DNA of 64,000 nucleotides from contig CBDCEL010000004.1 in assembly GCA_965215845.1 (NCBI GenBank), positions 1,736,001 through 1,800,000 of the forward strand, given 5' to 3'. The notes below the pieces were generated by a model. That model was given only the letters and a program-made list of their open reading frames with translations, was not told the DNA's origin and searched no databases. The translations under genes and the position numbers were made by a program. The stretch comes from Aurantibacter_A sp965215845. Lineage in GTDB: Bacteria; Bacteroidota; Bacteroidia; Flavobacteriales; Flavobacteriaceae. Below, in pieces: positions 27,901 to 34,323 of the stretch (positions are counted from its first letter, which is position 1; the number at the start of each line of letters is the position of its first letter).

Positions 27901-29618
27901 CCATTGTCGTCCCTTACCCAGACATAATCGTCAAAATTATCTCCGGCATCAAGAACAGCGGTATTTCCACAAAGTTCGACGGTGCGTGTGAAATTACAGT
28001 CAGAAAGGTCATCCAACAAAAAATTGGTAGCGCCTGGAATAACGAATCCGCAATTGTCGAAGTCGGTGACACTGGGATCATCGGTAATTACATTATTGTT
28101 GATAACCCCTTGATAAGTGGAATAGGCTAAATTTTCGATTAGATCTGTACAAGCGTCGATAAAGTCAAAACAATTTTCGGCTACTTGTACCCGCATTCGG
28201 ATAGAGTAAACAGGATCTCCTTCTTCAATTAGATTATTTGGTATGGTAAAGATTACTGTTCTCGTGCCTGGATCATAGGTATAGGTAACACCAGACGGCA
28301 ACACTAAATTAGATTCGTCTAATGTTACGTTTATTGGTAAGACATCCCGAATCGTATAGTTATCACCATCATCATTGCCAATATTTTGGAATGAAAGCAC
28401 ATAATCAAGTATCTGCCCGAGGTTTACTCCCGCTCCTGTAATGTCGTTTCCACCGAGGTCTTCAACCCTCTTTTCGAGCACAATATTAGGCTCGATTATT
28501 TCGACGTTGAATGAATTAAAGAAAGGATAATATTGATCTCCGTTGGTCTCAAACCTAAAGGTAGCCGCAGTTTCGCTATTGGGAATCACCGAATTGGCCG
28601 GATTGTTAAGCAGAAACATATCCGTATCGTATCCCAATGTGTTTATGCTATTGGGGGTTCGATTGGTCGTTATAGCGCCATTTAAGGTGATGTTGCTATT
28701 GAAAAAGTTGGACGCGGGATTGACAGGATTGCTTATTGTGGTGAAACTACCATTACTGGCAGCCCTGATTCGCATCCGATCGCCTGTAATGCGATTATCA
28801 CCTTCTAGGGTGGCCGCTCCGATATTTGCACGAACTGGCCCAACGGGAATAGTAGTAAACCCATTGTAGTTGATGTCAACGCTATCAGTTCCCCTTACTC
28901 TTGCAAATCCGTCAAAGGTGGTAATTAGCTTTCCGCTCAGCGTAGGGTTCTCATAGACCACAACCAAGGTCCAACCACCGGCCGCCCCGCCCCCTGGCGA
29001 TAGCGAGCCAACTACCGAACGTATATTGGCTACCGTATAGTCCCCTGTAGGGTTGGCCAAGGGAGTCAATAAATTGGTGACATCGGCGTAACAGGCATAA
29101 GGACTATTTTGTTGAACGCTGGTGTCTGTACTTGTAAAGCCGTCAAAAAGTATCTCGTCTGCGACCACATCTACATAGGCTCCTCCCGGAACCATAAACT
29201 TTACTTGATTGAAATCATTCTGCCGCCCTGTACCTAAGGGGTCGCCTGCTTGGGCGCTTGGATAAGTGGCCGACCAATAAAGCCCGGCATAACGTATCAT
29301 ATTACAGGATGGGTCAGGAAAGCTGAAGTTTGCCGTACTTGAACTAAAGGTAGTTGCATCATTATCGACATCTATATATTGCATATTCAGCCAATCATTG
29401 TAAGTAGACGAATTACCCGTGGCATTGTAGGCGTCTTCGGGCTCGGTATTGCCCGTGCCGCCATCGCGATTTACGATATTGTTGGCAATAAAGGTCAGAT
29501 CGCCCCTGATGTTGTTCTGGTAGCGAACTTCAAAATTGTTGTATTCTTGTGAAAATCCCGCCCAAGTCAGGAAAAGAACTAAGGGTAGGAGAAGTTTTTT
29601 GGTGTAAGTTTTGGTCAT
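15975..29618 (-). CDS. sprB: Giant SprB-like gliding adhesin, T9SS type B cargo
   Basis: The 4547-residue secreted protein resembles the SprB filament that is propelled along the cell during gliding. It has a signal peptide (MTKTYTKKLLLPLVLFLTWAGFSQ) and an N-terminal region of about 360 residues. A DUF11-like segment (LEKRVEDLGGNDITGAGV) is near 380-460. About 43 SprB-type repeats of roughly 75-95 residues follow, each with an early Cys, a G-x-x-P-Y-x-Y core, an F-x-G-L-x-x-G-x-Y turn and a closing D-x-x-G-C. The end is a gliding-motility/T9SS type B sorting domain (IPNFFTPDGDGLNDRW ... GWDGNYQGAALPTGDYWY). No frameshift is visible. Two pairs of seven-repeat super-blocks lie inside. The gene follows the SprD-like gene by three bases and precedes sprF. 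Confidence 0.93.
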   Translation of the reverse strand: MTKTYTKKLLLPLVLFLTWAGFSQEYNNFEVRYQNNIRGDLTFIANNIVNRDGGTGNTEPEDAYNATGNSSTYNDWLNMQYIDVDNDATTFSSSTANFSFPDPSCNMIRYAGLYWSATYPSAQAGDPLGTGRQNDFNQVKFMVPGGAYVDVVADEILFDGFTSTDTSVQQNSPYACYADVTNLLTPLANPTGDYTVANIRSVVGSLSPGGGAAGGWTLVVVYENPTLSGKLITTFDGFARVRGTDSVDINYNGFTTIPVGPVRANIGAATLEGDNRITGDRMRIRAASNGSFTTISNPVNPASNFFNSNITLNGAITTNRTPNSINTLGYDTDMFLLNNPANSVIPNSETAATFRFETNGDQYYPFFNSFNVEIIEPNIVLEKRVEDLGGNDITGAGVNLGQILDYVLSFQNIGNDDGDNYTIRDVLPINVTLDESNLVLPSGVTYTYDPGTRTVIFTIPNNLIEEGDPVYSIRMRVQVAENCFDFIDACTDLIENLAYSTYQGVINNNVITDDPSVTDFDNCGFVIPGATNFLLDDLSDCNFTRTVELCGNTAVLDAGDNFDDYVWVRDDNGNNQLDPTDTVITDGDPDNDPSTMTVTSVGTYIVDKIVADPCKGFKEIIVVEPYGSGTIPNPIIEYFNSVNSDADLTNDIPGEIVTCSIDGDQLPELFLCGSNDSKLLQINILDAQSLSWERLDESSCAPAGDDCANKNLTCTWNSVGSGNNFTVDTEGQYRLAVTYQNGCTSRFYFNVFRNNLDIQYTKKDIVCTTNGNITITNLGNGYGYQLVDANTNAVIIPFSANNGPSFDFTPGQNGGYVVEVTQLDSSGNPIVGACVFSTPEIGILDRDVTYAVNVTDASCTGFGSINIQVNNADPNYEYEIRLDDGSNGGLGTLIDNETAQPDNNFTFDNLNPGNYIAIARTDDGCEYTEQVTIVDTNDLDLEARVSQHITCREGNIQMDSNGGQTPHTYAIWSFVDEGGTTVISYPDVSDIPASEYQTSVIFDILDPGDYTFVVVDRNNCHAISNTVTIEFRPAADFDPTSVIDVLCFGDSSGAIQFNLIDSNGYQLTFYLFDAATFDENNYDYTNALATNTSGYFPGLPAGDYAIVINQRKGSASCDYFEYHTVSTPANALTANAVLIQDYTCTQDGIIEAQNVTGGTAPYEYSIDGTNFVSGAGAERFTGLTDGTYTVTVRDASGCTLATNPITIDPRNEPSDLTFVATQPLCPALTSDVTVTVVDGNAPFTYEIIAPAVDALNNGNNATFVGLAPNTYTFQVTDDKGCVIQESYTISPIAPITVSGQLDNNISCFGLSDGAITFNVGDFATSYDYNVTGPATFSGTAETVNALPLTGLAAGTYNITVTDSDTNCTATADVTVVAPPAALIISNLDVTDITCSATGTNPGSVVITAADGWGGYEYELEDPSGGTVGPQPTNSFTGLTDTSGNYIVTVRDAGGCEVTQTFALTPAVAPVLQVTANSLCYDSATGLTLTANVTSGGEAPFQYRLNGGAYQSNTDFTGLGPGSYTVEVVDSKNCTGTASIDVFPTLTASANLVKDLDCSATPDAEISIDITGGNPAFTYEVLRDGGSVQASTVVPSIPFSYFTNTAGTYEFIITDSESCTVTTNQVIVTANDPPTVVEVITNPLCATSTDGIAELQISGGVPPYQIVFDGSAPSAQTIYPGLAAGTYAYTVTDSKGCVFNDDVTLTAPAALLPGTIDILTDYRCDNTSAVLQAINYSGGTPGYDFSIDGVNFQASDTFNTGITAGTYTITVRDANGCTEQTPAIVIDPVDPPTDLSFAQTAPTCPAVVADVTVTVTDGTAPFVFEITAPAPSIVNNGTNNVFSGLAPGTYTFQVTDDKGCVIQENYTVTDIPRVSAISQLTNNVSCFGLADGEFSFTVSDFATTYSYTVEDGSATVVQSQNNISITTPIAVPALLADTYTVTITDDTTNCTATTSMTISDPPAALDFTFTDTPVTCVENSTITVTATNGWGGYEYQLENTVGPAIVYPYQASNIFVDVPSGTYNIYVRDSGGCVVDKPITIDPAQTPTIALDATSDFCYDSTNQASLVINVTDGVAPYSYSINGGGLILAAGNPFTVPNLIPGTYDIQVTDAFGCVSNTLTQTIEPQLTASAVLTKALDCTVSPDAIIDVTISDGYIPYASYEVSTDGGASWSATTAIVGNSFSHTAAAAGTYDFRITDNQGCQAITQMIVDPISNPDITSLVQTTAILCNGDAGASIQVNLDTAQGTAPFTIAVVNTTTSTNYGTQTSGLPAGTYEVTVTDAKSCTDMEVIVINEPDAITYDIDLQPITCDTTTGTNPGSITVENLNGGTAEYTYHLTGNNGHSDSYVTTSGGEDHTFAILEFGIYEVDVIDANGCSVRTTNIIASPPDDLDIDVSTATANCATGGTAIVTVTTAILGTNYEFGILDSFGVPYASTYYPPDTPGGPTHTFTGLTPGITYTFVVHDITTNCYYFETAAAPIDSPSNLTSTLDAVNNITCTGSADGSVDFTFDNYDAGATSVSYEIFNFQSNISTGISGSSPVNPPSVGTGVSVSNLGPLPYGVYYILFTEVGGAYAGCTVASGQFTITESTNLLDVTATLEQNDNCNVNAGQVSAIGQYGTAPYEYQIALSTDPAPTAATWVGGSANVFNVEGGSYTVYVKDANDCIQSDNVIVPTDPSPEISVVANDQCTADEGGFSVEITLDIAGITPHSISIDGGAPQAATGLVNAGDTMTVSNLSSGAHTFAILDQNGCGETENITIYPPLSVLANITADENCNPANSGEVTVTANGGSGNYSYTQTMPAGPTNATGVFNGLTHSVTYTFEVEDTTTACTTTVDITLPAPAVPTFTLEKTDVSCFGGNDGTITVNLDAGNIDTPYLYSLDGGTTTQPSNVFNGLAQGTYNVTVISDKGCQDTRSIDVNEPTQLDISASASAFSCDDSASTITVSINNDGMGNPSGTGPYVYSFDNGANFQPGNTYQVPFGSPDVNVVVRDANSCTDSEIVTIPVMQEVTAVINQLQAIDCNNGEEIIEIVASNGSGTYTYTELPSGNSVANPANIILTQPGTYVYEITDTVTNCSVTVEHTIVPYDLIDVTAAVTTHATCSDSSDGVIEVTITGYTGTFNYQVLDDMGGFVAGANGSDNATADPYVFSVASTLPAGIYSVQITETAFPECVGTSNQVTIDAPDPLALQLVSNVNANCNMSDAVVTVQATGGTAPYSYGASISGAGVPATFPFDNTVELDPTVSLNWDIYVQDANGCIIALPLAVTVDTDTVPDISLVINDECAAEGSFEITVSLDAVNFGVAPYTMSIDGNAFEGITSFPHVYTGLNAGAHSVEIRDANGCGETENITIEPELTVSAIVIAQPTCATNDGVIEFTVAGGSGTSTADLLRSDFSATGIAATGNQFTGVPFGDYIVRITDATLGTPNCTADAPITLEEPTPVTLLVTDWTDVSCTGASDGTITINMEPSAAGVNDNPPYTFEINDGTTTTTQSTNLFTGLPAGTYDITVTSNRNCVATDQVTIDEPTALNASITNVTPFACDLNNAQQPAVIEVTITAGTGTPDYFYSVNGGSFLPTGGMVFTYDALTAGNYDIVIRDANGCLFTLPTQVIDPLNTFTPTVTMVSQISCSGPEEVLITVADDGNPHVYTFELLPIGNPNGVQTASTDTTANYDLSAVGSYTFRVTDTATGCYVDTTPYEIAPYDLIDVVATATTPVMCFGDTNGALEINVTGYTGPYDYEVFTQAGASVLTGSGNTTTNPMAIPGLSGGNYYVTVTQTAWPGCSEDSNIVTIVSPDMPLAAVVSVLAEPTCTDDQGEILVDPNGGYAPYDIVLTNTTTAQVYNANDVQAMVFTGLSAGNYDIVITDDSGCVLNDNEVLNPATPITANAIPLNTTLACHDDNNATVTAVVTGGGSGSYEYRLNYYDDAGSVIEFTSAEQTSDTFTGLGAGIYSITVVDGWNCDVETNQVTIDEPTEVAAFLIRTDPLTCATGVEFELTATGGSGTYEYSLDNVTFLPMTSNPMGLPATGTLGAGTYQYYVRDAVNGCEAVPSNAIEEDPIDPLVLIVDDSAAFVNCTGETTGRIFADAEGGLGNYQYELYINSVTPANRMLGPQSSGEFSGLAAGTYWVNVISEDCTAAPEQVIIDEPIPLTYTEDVINVSCFGEDNGSITVTLSGGAGGYQYAISPNLNQFDDINVFDELEPGDYTVIAQDQNGCFVELQYTINEPSLLEMTGTTTPEVCAGSEDGSATVTITGGTAPYSTSFGDNTNFVQDQLDFSNLAAGSYIVYVRDAMGCEENIVVTVDPGVNLNATVEPVYECTGDTPDNYINITFEDPSVLGDVLYSLDSTDAADMQLNPDFRNIAPGTHYVAISHANGCMVTVDFEIQSFEPLTLTLEQNNLNEITAVAEGGTQDYTFYFGDVNNGTDNTFYINRTDTYVVRVVDANGCEVMASIFMEFIDIEIPNFFTPDGDGLNDRWIPENIEGWPEILIKIYDRYGRVVEDHVVDRNGWDGNYQGAALPTGDYWYVIQLNGEADDREFIGHFTLYR
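18232..21850 (-). repeat. Higher-order duplication C/D inside the giant adhesin
   Basis: Two successive blocks of seven SprB repeats (about 20065-21850 and 18232-20064, about 595-610 residues each) match repeat by repeat. Examples are P-S-P-E-I-S-V-V-A-N-D-Q-C with V-P-D-I-S-L-V-I-N-D-E-C, ENITIYPPLSV with ENITIEPELTV, VSCFGGNDGTITVNL with VSCTGASDGTITINM, and VPYDLIDVTAA with APYDLIDVVAT. Block edges are approximate. Confidence 0.75.
22730..26235 (-). repeat. Higher-order duplication A/B inside the giant adhesin
   Basis: Two successive seven-repeat blocks (about 24500-26235 and 22730-24498, about 578-589 residues each) align one to one. Examples are DDKGCVIQESYT with DDKGCVIQENYT, NISCFGLSDGAI with NVSCFGLADGEF, GWGGYEYELED with GWGGYEYQLEN, NSLCYDSA with SDFCYDST, and LVKDLDCSATPDA with LTKALDCTVSPDA. 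Block edges are approximate. Confidence 0.8.
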
Positions 29619-29621
29619 TGG

Positions 29622-31790
29622 TTAGGCAATTAGATTGGGGGTGACCCGCATGATCCACATTTTGTCATCATACGAATCGTTTATTTTTGAGTAATACGAT
29701 ATCAAGGCATTGTTCCAAGATTCATGCTTCTTGAGATAAACGTATTTCCAATTGTTTTCTGGATTAATAAAGTAACTGGCGCTCAAGCCATAAGAGTTCA
29801 ATAATTTTACAAAGCGCTTCGCATTTTTCGGGTTGGCAAAAACATTGGCAATGATATAATAGCCCGAACCGACACCATCTATGTCATAGGCTCTGGTCTG
29901 TGGGTTTCTACCTGCGAGATCATCTTGGGCCACCACATTGCGCTGTAATTCGTTTGTGCCATATTTGTCGGCCTTTTCGTTGATTTTGTTGACATTGCTG
30001 GCGTATGCCTCGTTCGAGTATTTGTTGTCGACATTCATAACCCAAAGGTCACCGTTGTAACTACCGTTCATACCACTCTGATAGGCATCCAGGGCCTCTT
30101 GCCATGTATCGTAGCGTTCTAAATAGACATATTTCAAGCCATTGTTCGGATTGTCTATGTAATCTGGGCTCAGGCCTTGGTCTGAGAGCGCACCCATAAA
30201 CTTGTCCATGTAATGGCCACCTTTATAAACATTGGCCACCACATAGTAACCATCGGTCACACCGTCAAGATTTCTGAACTTTCTGCTTTTGACTCTTGGC
30301 TTTTGACCACTGTCTTGGTCATAGCCGTTGAATGCATCAACATTTTGGGCCGTGGTCACGGCGTCCCTTTGTTGAACGGGGACACTTGAGCCTCTAGGGT
30401 TGGAGGGGCCACTAGCTGCGATGTTATCATTCGCAGCATAAGATTGGCCGTTGCTTGTCGATTCCTTTTGGTTTCGTGGAGTGTTCGTACTGCTTGGTAT
30501 AAAACCATCGCTGCTCGAATTATATTCGGCTAAAGTGGGCTTGTCTTGGCCATTGAGAAATATCTCCTCTGCCCTTTTTTCAAGATCGGGCCGCTCGCCG
30601 TTGGTTTCATTGCGCACCATTCGCATGACCATATTGAAACGTCGCTCCAAATCTTTTTGGCGATTGGCCTCAAGTGAATCTTGTCTGAACATGAGCTCGG
30701 CAATAATGGCATCGTTTTCTGCCAATTTCTTTTTTAGTTTTTCGATTTCCTCATTGGTGGCCAAATCATCTGTATTCAATTCCTCATTATCGACCAATTC
30801 ATCCCCATTTTCTTCGAGCATGACACGGTCTTCGGTGAGGTTCGGCGTGAAGGAATAGGCAAATGAAATTTCGTGGGTTACGCCTAGATTGTTGAAATCG
30901 GTGCCGAAGCCTTTTTCCATATTATATCCCAGGGATAATCTTTTGTTAATATTGAAACCTGCACCGGCCGAGGCTCCATAGTATGTATCGTAACCTCCTT
31001 GAACCCAGCCCAGCTTAGGAAGGTCCAATATCAAGCTTCCACCATAGGTCAGGTCTGATTGACTTTGAAAGGTAGGCCCATCTTGGGCATTCATGCGCAC
31101 CCGGGCCAAAGGCATCAAACGTGCTCCTTCCATTAGGCCTCCGCTATTTTCGAATGGATGGGTATATTGTAAATGTGCCGAGTAGGTCTTGTCCCCGAAA
31201 TCGGTCAACTGTTCATTGGTCTTTAGATTGTAGTCCAGAAGATTTTCGGCAAATGCACCAAAATCGATCCTTCCGAAGGAAAGATTGAAACCAGGTTGAA
31301 ATGACAATACATTGCTGTCGTCAGTTCCATTTAATAAAGGATCAAGGGGGTCTAGCGGATTGGCAGCATTTCGATTATAACCTGTGTTGTAGTAGGCCAG
31401 GTTGGCTCCAAAAGTGAAGTTGCTTTTGTCACTCAATTTTACGCCGTAAGCATAGTTTGCCAATGCCCCGACATTCGAGACAAGGCCCTTCTTTTGGCTG
31501 TAAATGCTAAGGCCCAAGCCCGCCCTATCACCTATTCTACCGCTATAGCTTACAAAATAGGTCTGATCGTTGTTATTGAATTGTACCGATTGGTTTCTGT
31601 GAAAAAAGTTAATATAAGATTTGTCCTCTTGAACCGTGGAGAATGTTGGGTTGATCAAGAATCGATTAAACTTCAATAGGTTTTGGGGCGCAACCTTGTA
31701 GGGCAACAGGGGCTCTTCCTCTTGGGATTGTAAGGGAGCCAATACCAAAAAGGAAATCAAAAGAGGGAGTATGTATTTTAGTTGTTTCAT
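29622..31790 (-). CDS. PorP/SprF-type outer-membrane protein with two C-terminal SPOR-like repeats (SprD position)
   Basis: The 722-residue protein has a signal peptide (ending LAPLQSQ) and a PorP/SprF-type barrel over about residues 25-325 (FLINPTFSTVQEDKSYINFFHRNQ, later strands to FAYSFTPNL). A charged coiled-coil segment follows (about 345-410, EEIEKLKKKLAENDAIIAELMF), then a Ser/Asn/Gln-rich linker. Two repeats of about 75 residues close it (about 510-585 and 640-720). Each starts GYY(V/I)(V/I)ANV and ends YVYL...W...A...Y(N/D)DxxWxMxV, resembling SPOR domains. The same repeat occurs twice in the OmpA/PD40 protein at 54061-56985. It lies six bases after the upstream T9SS cargo gene and three before the giant adhesin gene. 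The position corresponds to sprD of the F. johnsoniae sprC-D-B-F operon; the match is by order and type. Confidence 0.82.
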   Translation of the reverse strand: MKQLKYILPLLISFLVLAPLQSQEEEPLLPYKVAPQNLLKFNRFLINPTFSTVQEDKSYINFFHRNQSVQFNNNDQTYFVSYSGRIGDRAGLGLSIYSQKKGLVSNVGALANYAYGVKLSDKSNFTFGANLAYYNTGYNRNAANPLDPLDPLLNGTDDSNVLSFQPGFNLSFGRIDFGAFAENLLDYNLKTNEQLTDFGDKTYSAHLQYTHPFENSGGLMEGARLMPLARVRMNAQDGPTFQSQSDLTYGGSLILDLPKLGWVQGGYDTYYGASAGAGFNINKRLSLGYNMEKGFGTDFNNLGVTHEISFAYSFTPNLTEDRVMLEENGDELVDNEELNTDDLATNEEIEKLKKKLAENDAIIAELMFRQDSLEANRQKDLERRFNMVMRMVRNETNGERPDLEKRAEEIFLNGQDKPTLAEYNSSSDGFIPSSTNTPRNQKESTSNGQSYAANDNIAASGPSNPRGSSVPVQQRDAVTTAQNVDAFNGYDQDSGQKPRVKSRKFRNLDGVTDGYYVVANVYKGGHYMDKFMGALSDQGLSPDYIDNPNNGLKYVYLERYDTWQEALDAYQSGMNGSYNGDLWVMNVDNKYSNEAYASNVNKINEKADKYGTNELQRNVVAQDDLAGRNPQTRAYDIDGVGSGYYIIANVFANPKNAKRFVKLLNSYGLSASYFINPENNWKYVYLKKHESWNNALISYYSKINDSYDDKMWIMRVTPNLIA

Positions 31791-31796
31791 GGTAGG

Positions 31797-34049
31797 TTAT
31801 CGAATAACTGTAATGGTACCTTGCTTTAGTGTTTCATTGGCGTTCTTGATGGTATAATAGAAGACCATATTTTGTTGCGGGAATGCCAAAGAAGCATCTG
31901 GCCAATCATTTCTATAGTTCTGAACGTTCATTAGCTCTTCTCCGCTTTCACGATAAACGATTACGGTCACATCCGGTTTATTGGAGTACGAATTGGGTAA
32001 TACCCATTGGTCGTTGAACCCGTCACCATTTGGGGTGATTACATTCGGAACTTTAAAGGTGTCCAAATACTCGACCGTCACCTGTCTTGTAATTTCGCAA
32101 TTGTCGATATTGGCGATTAATATGTAGGTGCCTTCGGTATCGAAGGTCACCGAGGCCGTATTGCTCATTTCGACACTATTGGCGTTGTACCATCTATAAG
32201 CGGTACCGCCGCTTGCGGTAACGGTTCTTGTCGTTCCCTCTGGGAATACAACGACGCCATCGGGATCGATTGTGATCAGGTCCGGGTCCAAAGGGGAGAT
32301 GGTAATCTCGTTGGACATGAGGTCGCAACCGTTCCTGTCGATGACCAAACGATACGTTCCTGGTTGGTTGACGTCAAATGAATTGTCCGTTGTATTAATG
32401 GACGTACCATCCTGTCTCCATTCAAAACTTTCACCTGTCAAATCGGTAGCGGTACTTAGTGTTATGGTATCAGATGAGTTGCAATAGACGGTACTTGTAC
32501 TATTGATCGTAAGTGTTTCAGCAGTCAATAACTGTACAGATAGTTGATTGGAAGTGGAATTATAGGTGCTCAAAGCGCCGTCCACCTCGTAGTCACCGTT
32601 CTCCGAAATATCGGTTAAACTGATACTGTTCGAGGTCGCACCACTGACATTAAGCCCGTCTTTTTTCCATTGATACGTAAAATTGGATTGTACATCGCTC
32701 GTTACATCTATTCTGCTTCCGTCCGATAAGACTGCGTTTATGATGTCGACCTCAAGAACGACATCCGTGCTTTCACAGGCTGTGTATGAAGTGCCATAAT
32801 CTACTATCAATTCAAAGGAAGTAGGTATGACCACCTGTGTGGTTTCAGAATTTTTGACCGTGCCGGGACAAGTACCACCTTGTTGGGTAACCTCAACGTA
32901 ATAGGTTCCAGCTTGTGTAGCATCGTATGAACTGCTATTGGTGCCAACGGGGTTACCGTCTTGAAACCATTGAAAATCCGGTGAAACTGCAGTTGTTGTT
33001 ACACTCAAGGTTTCACTATCACCGGGCAGTAATACCAAATTGGCTGCGTTAACGCGTGTAACTGTAAAGTCATCGGCATTTGTGAAGGTTACTGCCGGAG
33101 ATCTGTCTGCGCAGGCCCCGGTCTCGGTAACTTCAACTTGATAGTCACCTTCAAAACCTGGAACGTTTGCATCGACGGTATAGGTGGCGCTCGTACCGTT
33201 CGGTGTAATCGCAACGCCATCTTTATACCATTGATAGGTGGGCGAGCTTGCTGAGGTGCTGACAGTCAGTGTTTCTGTGTCACCGGCGCATAATGCAGTT
33301 TTTGAGGGCGGGTTGATGGTCGTTCCCGATCCAGTGGCACCTATGGTGACATCTACTATATTGGAGTCCGTGGTGCCATTGTCGGAACAGTCACCGTAAT
33401 CGATTTGGGCAAAATACATTCCAGATTGACCTACCGTCAAGGTAGGGCCGGTTTCGCCGGTCAACAAGGTAAGGTCTCTATACCATCTGTATTGGTAGGT
33501 GGAGGGGTTGGTCACATTGTCAACGCCCAACGTTATGGTATTGGCACTACAAATGGTGCCCTGGGGGGAACCACTACCGTCACTGGTAATAATCAAATTG
33601 GTGACGAAATCCATGTAATACATGCTGTATCCTGCAGCTGTTTCTGCCATCGCTACAGGATCGGTACTTCTAGCCCTTAGTTTGTAACCTGCACCTCTAG
33701 TATCTGTTGGGATTGAAAATTCAAAGCCTGGATTTTCCACTACCGTGTCACTGGTTTCACGCGCCAGTTCAACGGGGTTGCTAAAATCGCCCGAAGCATC
33801 CGATAGCTCAAGAATCCATTCATTTCCTGGATTGGAACCGCCATCAAAGGTCACAGTGGCAAAATATTGGTTAAAACCACCATTGTTCCCAGCGCATATT
33901 TTGTCCCAAGGTTCAGTTGCACCGATAACTTGATTTGGTGCGGGCTGCACCGTAAGGTTGGCAATGACTTGTCCGGAAACCTCAAGGGACCCTAAGAACA
34001 TCAAGGCTAAAATGAAAAGCTGAGCGCCATGGTTTATTTTTGGTTTCAT
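31797..34049 (-). CDS. T9SS type B cargo with Ig-like domains (SprC position)
   Basis: This 750-residue secreted protein has a signal peptide (ending LGSLEVSGQV), several Ig/PKD-like domains of about 80-90 residues with Y-Q-W-Y-K-D-G or F-Q-W-F-Q-D-G strands and paired cysteines, and a C-terminal gliding-motility type B sorting domain (KVPNVITPNGDGFNDQW to the end). It is therefore exported through the T9SS and probably surface-attached. It is the first gene of a tight four-gene cluster (gaps of 6, 3 and 20 bases) with the SprD-like, giant SprB-like and SprF-like genes. Its function in SprB filament assembly is inferred from that context. Confidence 0.82.
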   Translation of the reverse strand: MKPKINHGAQLFILALMFLGSLEVSGQVIANLTVQPAPNQVIGATEPWDKICAGNNGGFNQYFATVTFDGGSNPGNEWILELSDASGDFSNPVELARETSDTVVENPGFEFSIPTDTRGAGYKLRARSTDPVAMAETAAGYSMYYMDFVTNLIITSDGSGSPQGTICSANTITLGVDNVTNPSTYQYRWYRDLTLLTGETGPTLTVGQSGMYFAQIDYGDCSDNGTTDSNIVDVTIGATGSGTTINPPSKTALCAGDTETLTVSTSASSPTYQWYKDGVAITPNGTSATYTVDANVPGFEGDYQVEVTETGACADRSPAVTFTNADDFTVTRVNAANLVLLPGDSETLSVTTTAVSPDFQWFQDGNPVGTNSSSYDATQAGTYYVEVTQQGGTCPGTVKNSETTQVVIPTSFELIVDYGTSYTACESTDVVLEVDIINAVLSDGSRIDVTSDVQSNFTYQWKKDGLNVSGATSNSISLTDISENGDYEVDGALSTYNSTSNQLSVQLLTAETLTINSTSTVYCNSSDTITLSTATDLTGESFEWRQDGTSINTTDNSFDVNQPGTYRLVIDRNGCDLMSNEITISPLDPDLITIDPDGVVVFPEGTTRTVTASGGTAYRWYNANSVEMSNTASVTFDTEGTYILIANIDNCEITRQVTVEYLDTFKVPNVITPNGDGFNDQWVLPNSYSNKPDVTVIVYRESGEELMNVQNYRNDWPDASLAFPQQNMVFYYTIKNANETLKQGTITVIR

Positions 34050-34294
34050 AAGTAGTCGTAGTTTTGATACTACCGGTTTTATGTTCCGATTTGGGGTCGG
34101 GGATAAAACGTTTAATTTGATTGGTTAAGAACCGCGATTTGCGGTGCCCGATCATTTCAACAGTATTCAATAACAAAGATGTTATATAATTGTAGCCTAT
34201 CGAACTTAATGTTGTGGCAGAAGTAAATAATGTTGTGAAACCCCCAAATTTGTATGCATGGCATTTTTGTTCCTACAAATACTGGCATTTTAGC

Positions 34295-34302
34295 TACCTT
34301 TG
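34295..34302 (+). promoter_or_regulatory. glnS promoter -7 element
   Basis: TACCTTTG is an exact TAnnTTTG match 21 bases before the glnS ATG. A TTG lies 25 bases upstream, slightly beyond the usual spacing. Confidence 0.5.
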
Positions 34303-34323
34303 TGCCTCCAAAAAAAAGGATGA

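Noticed and set aside
16383..29000. Many plus-strand open frames of 60-130 codons opposite the giant adhesin gene
   Set aside because: They are antisense shadows of the repeated adhesin codons and recur with the repeat period.
15975..29618. CRISPR array
   Set aside because: The regular repeats here are 230-290 bp, coding, and diverged, with no short identical repeats and unique spacers.
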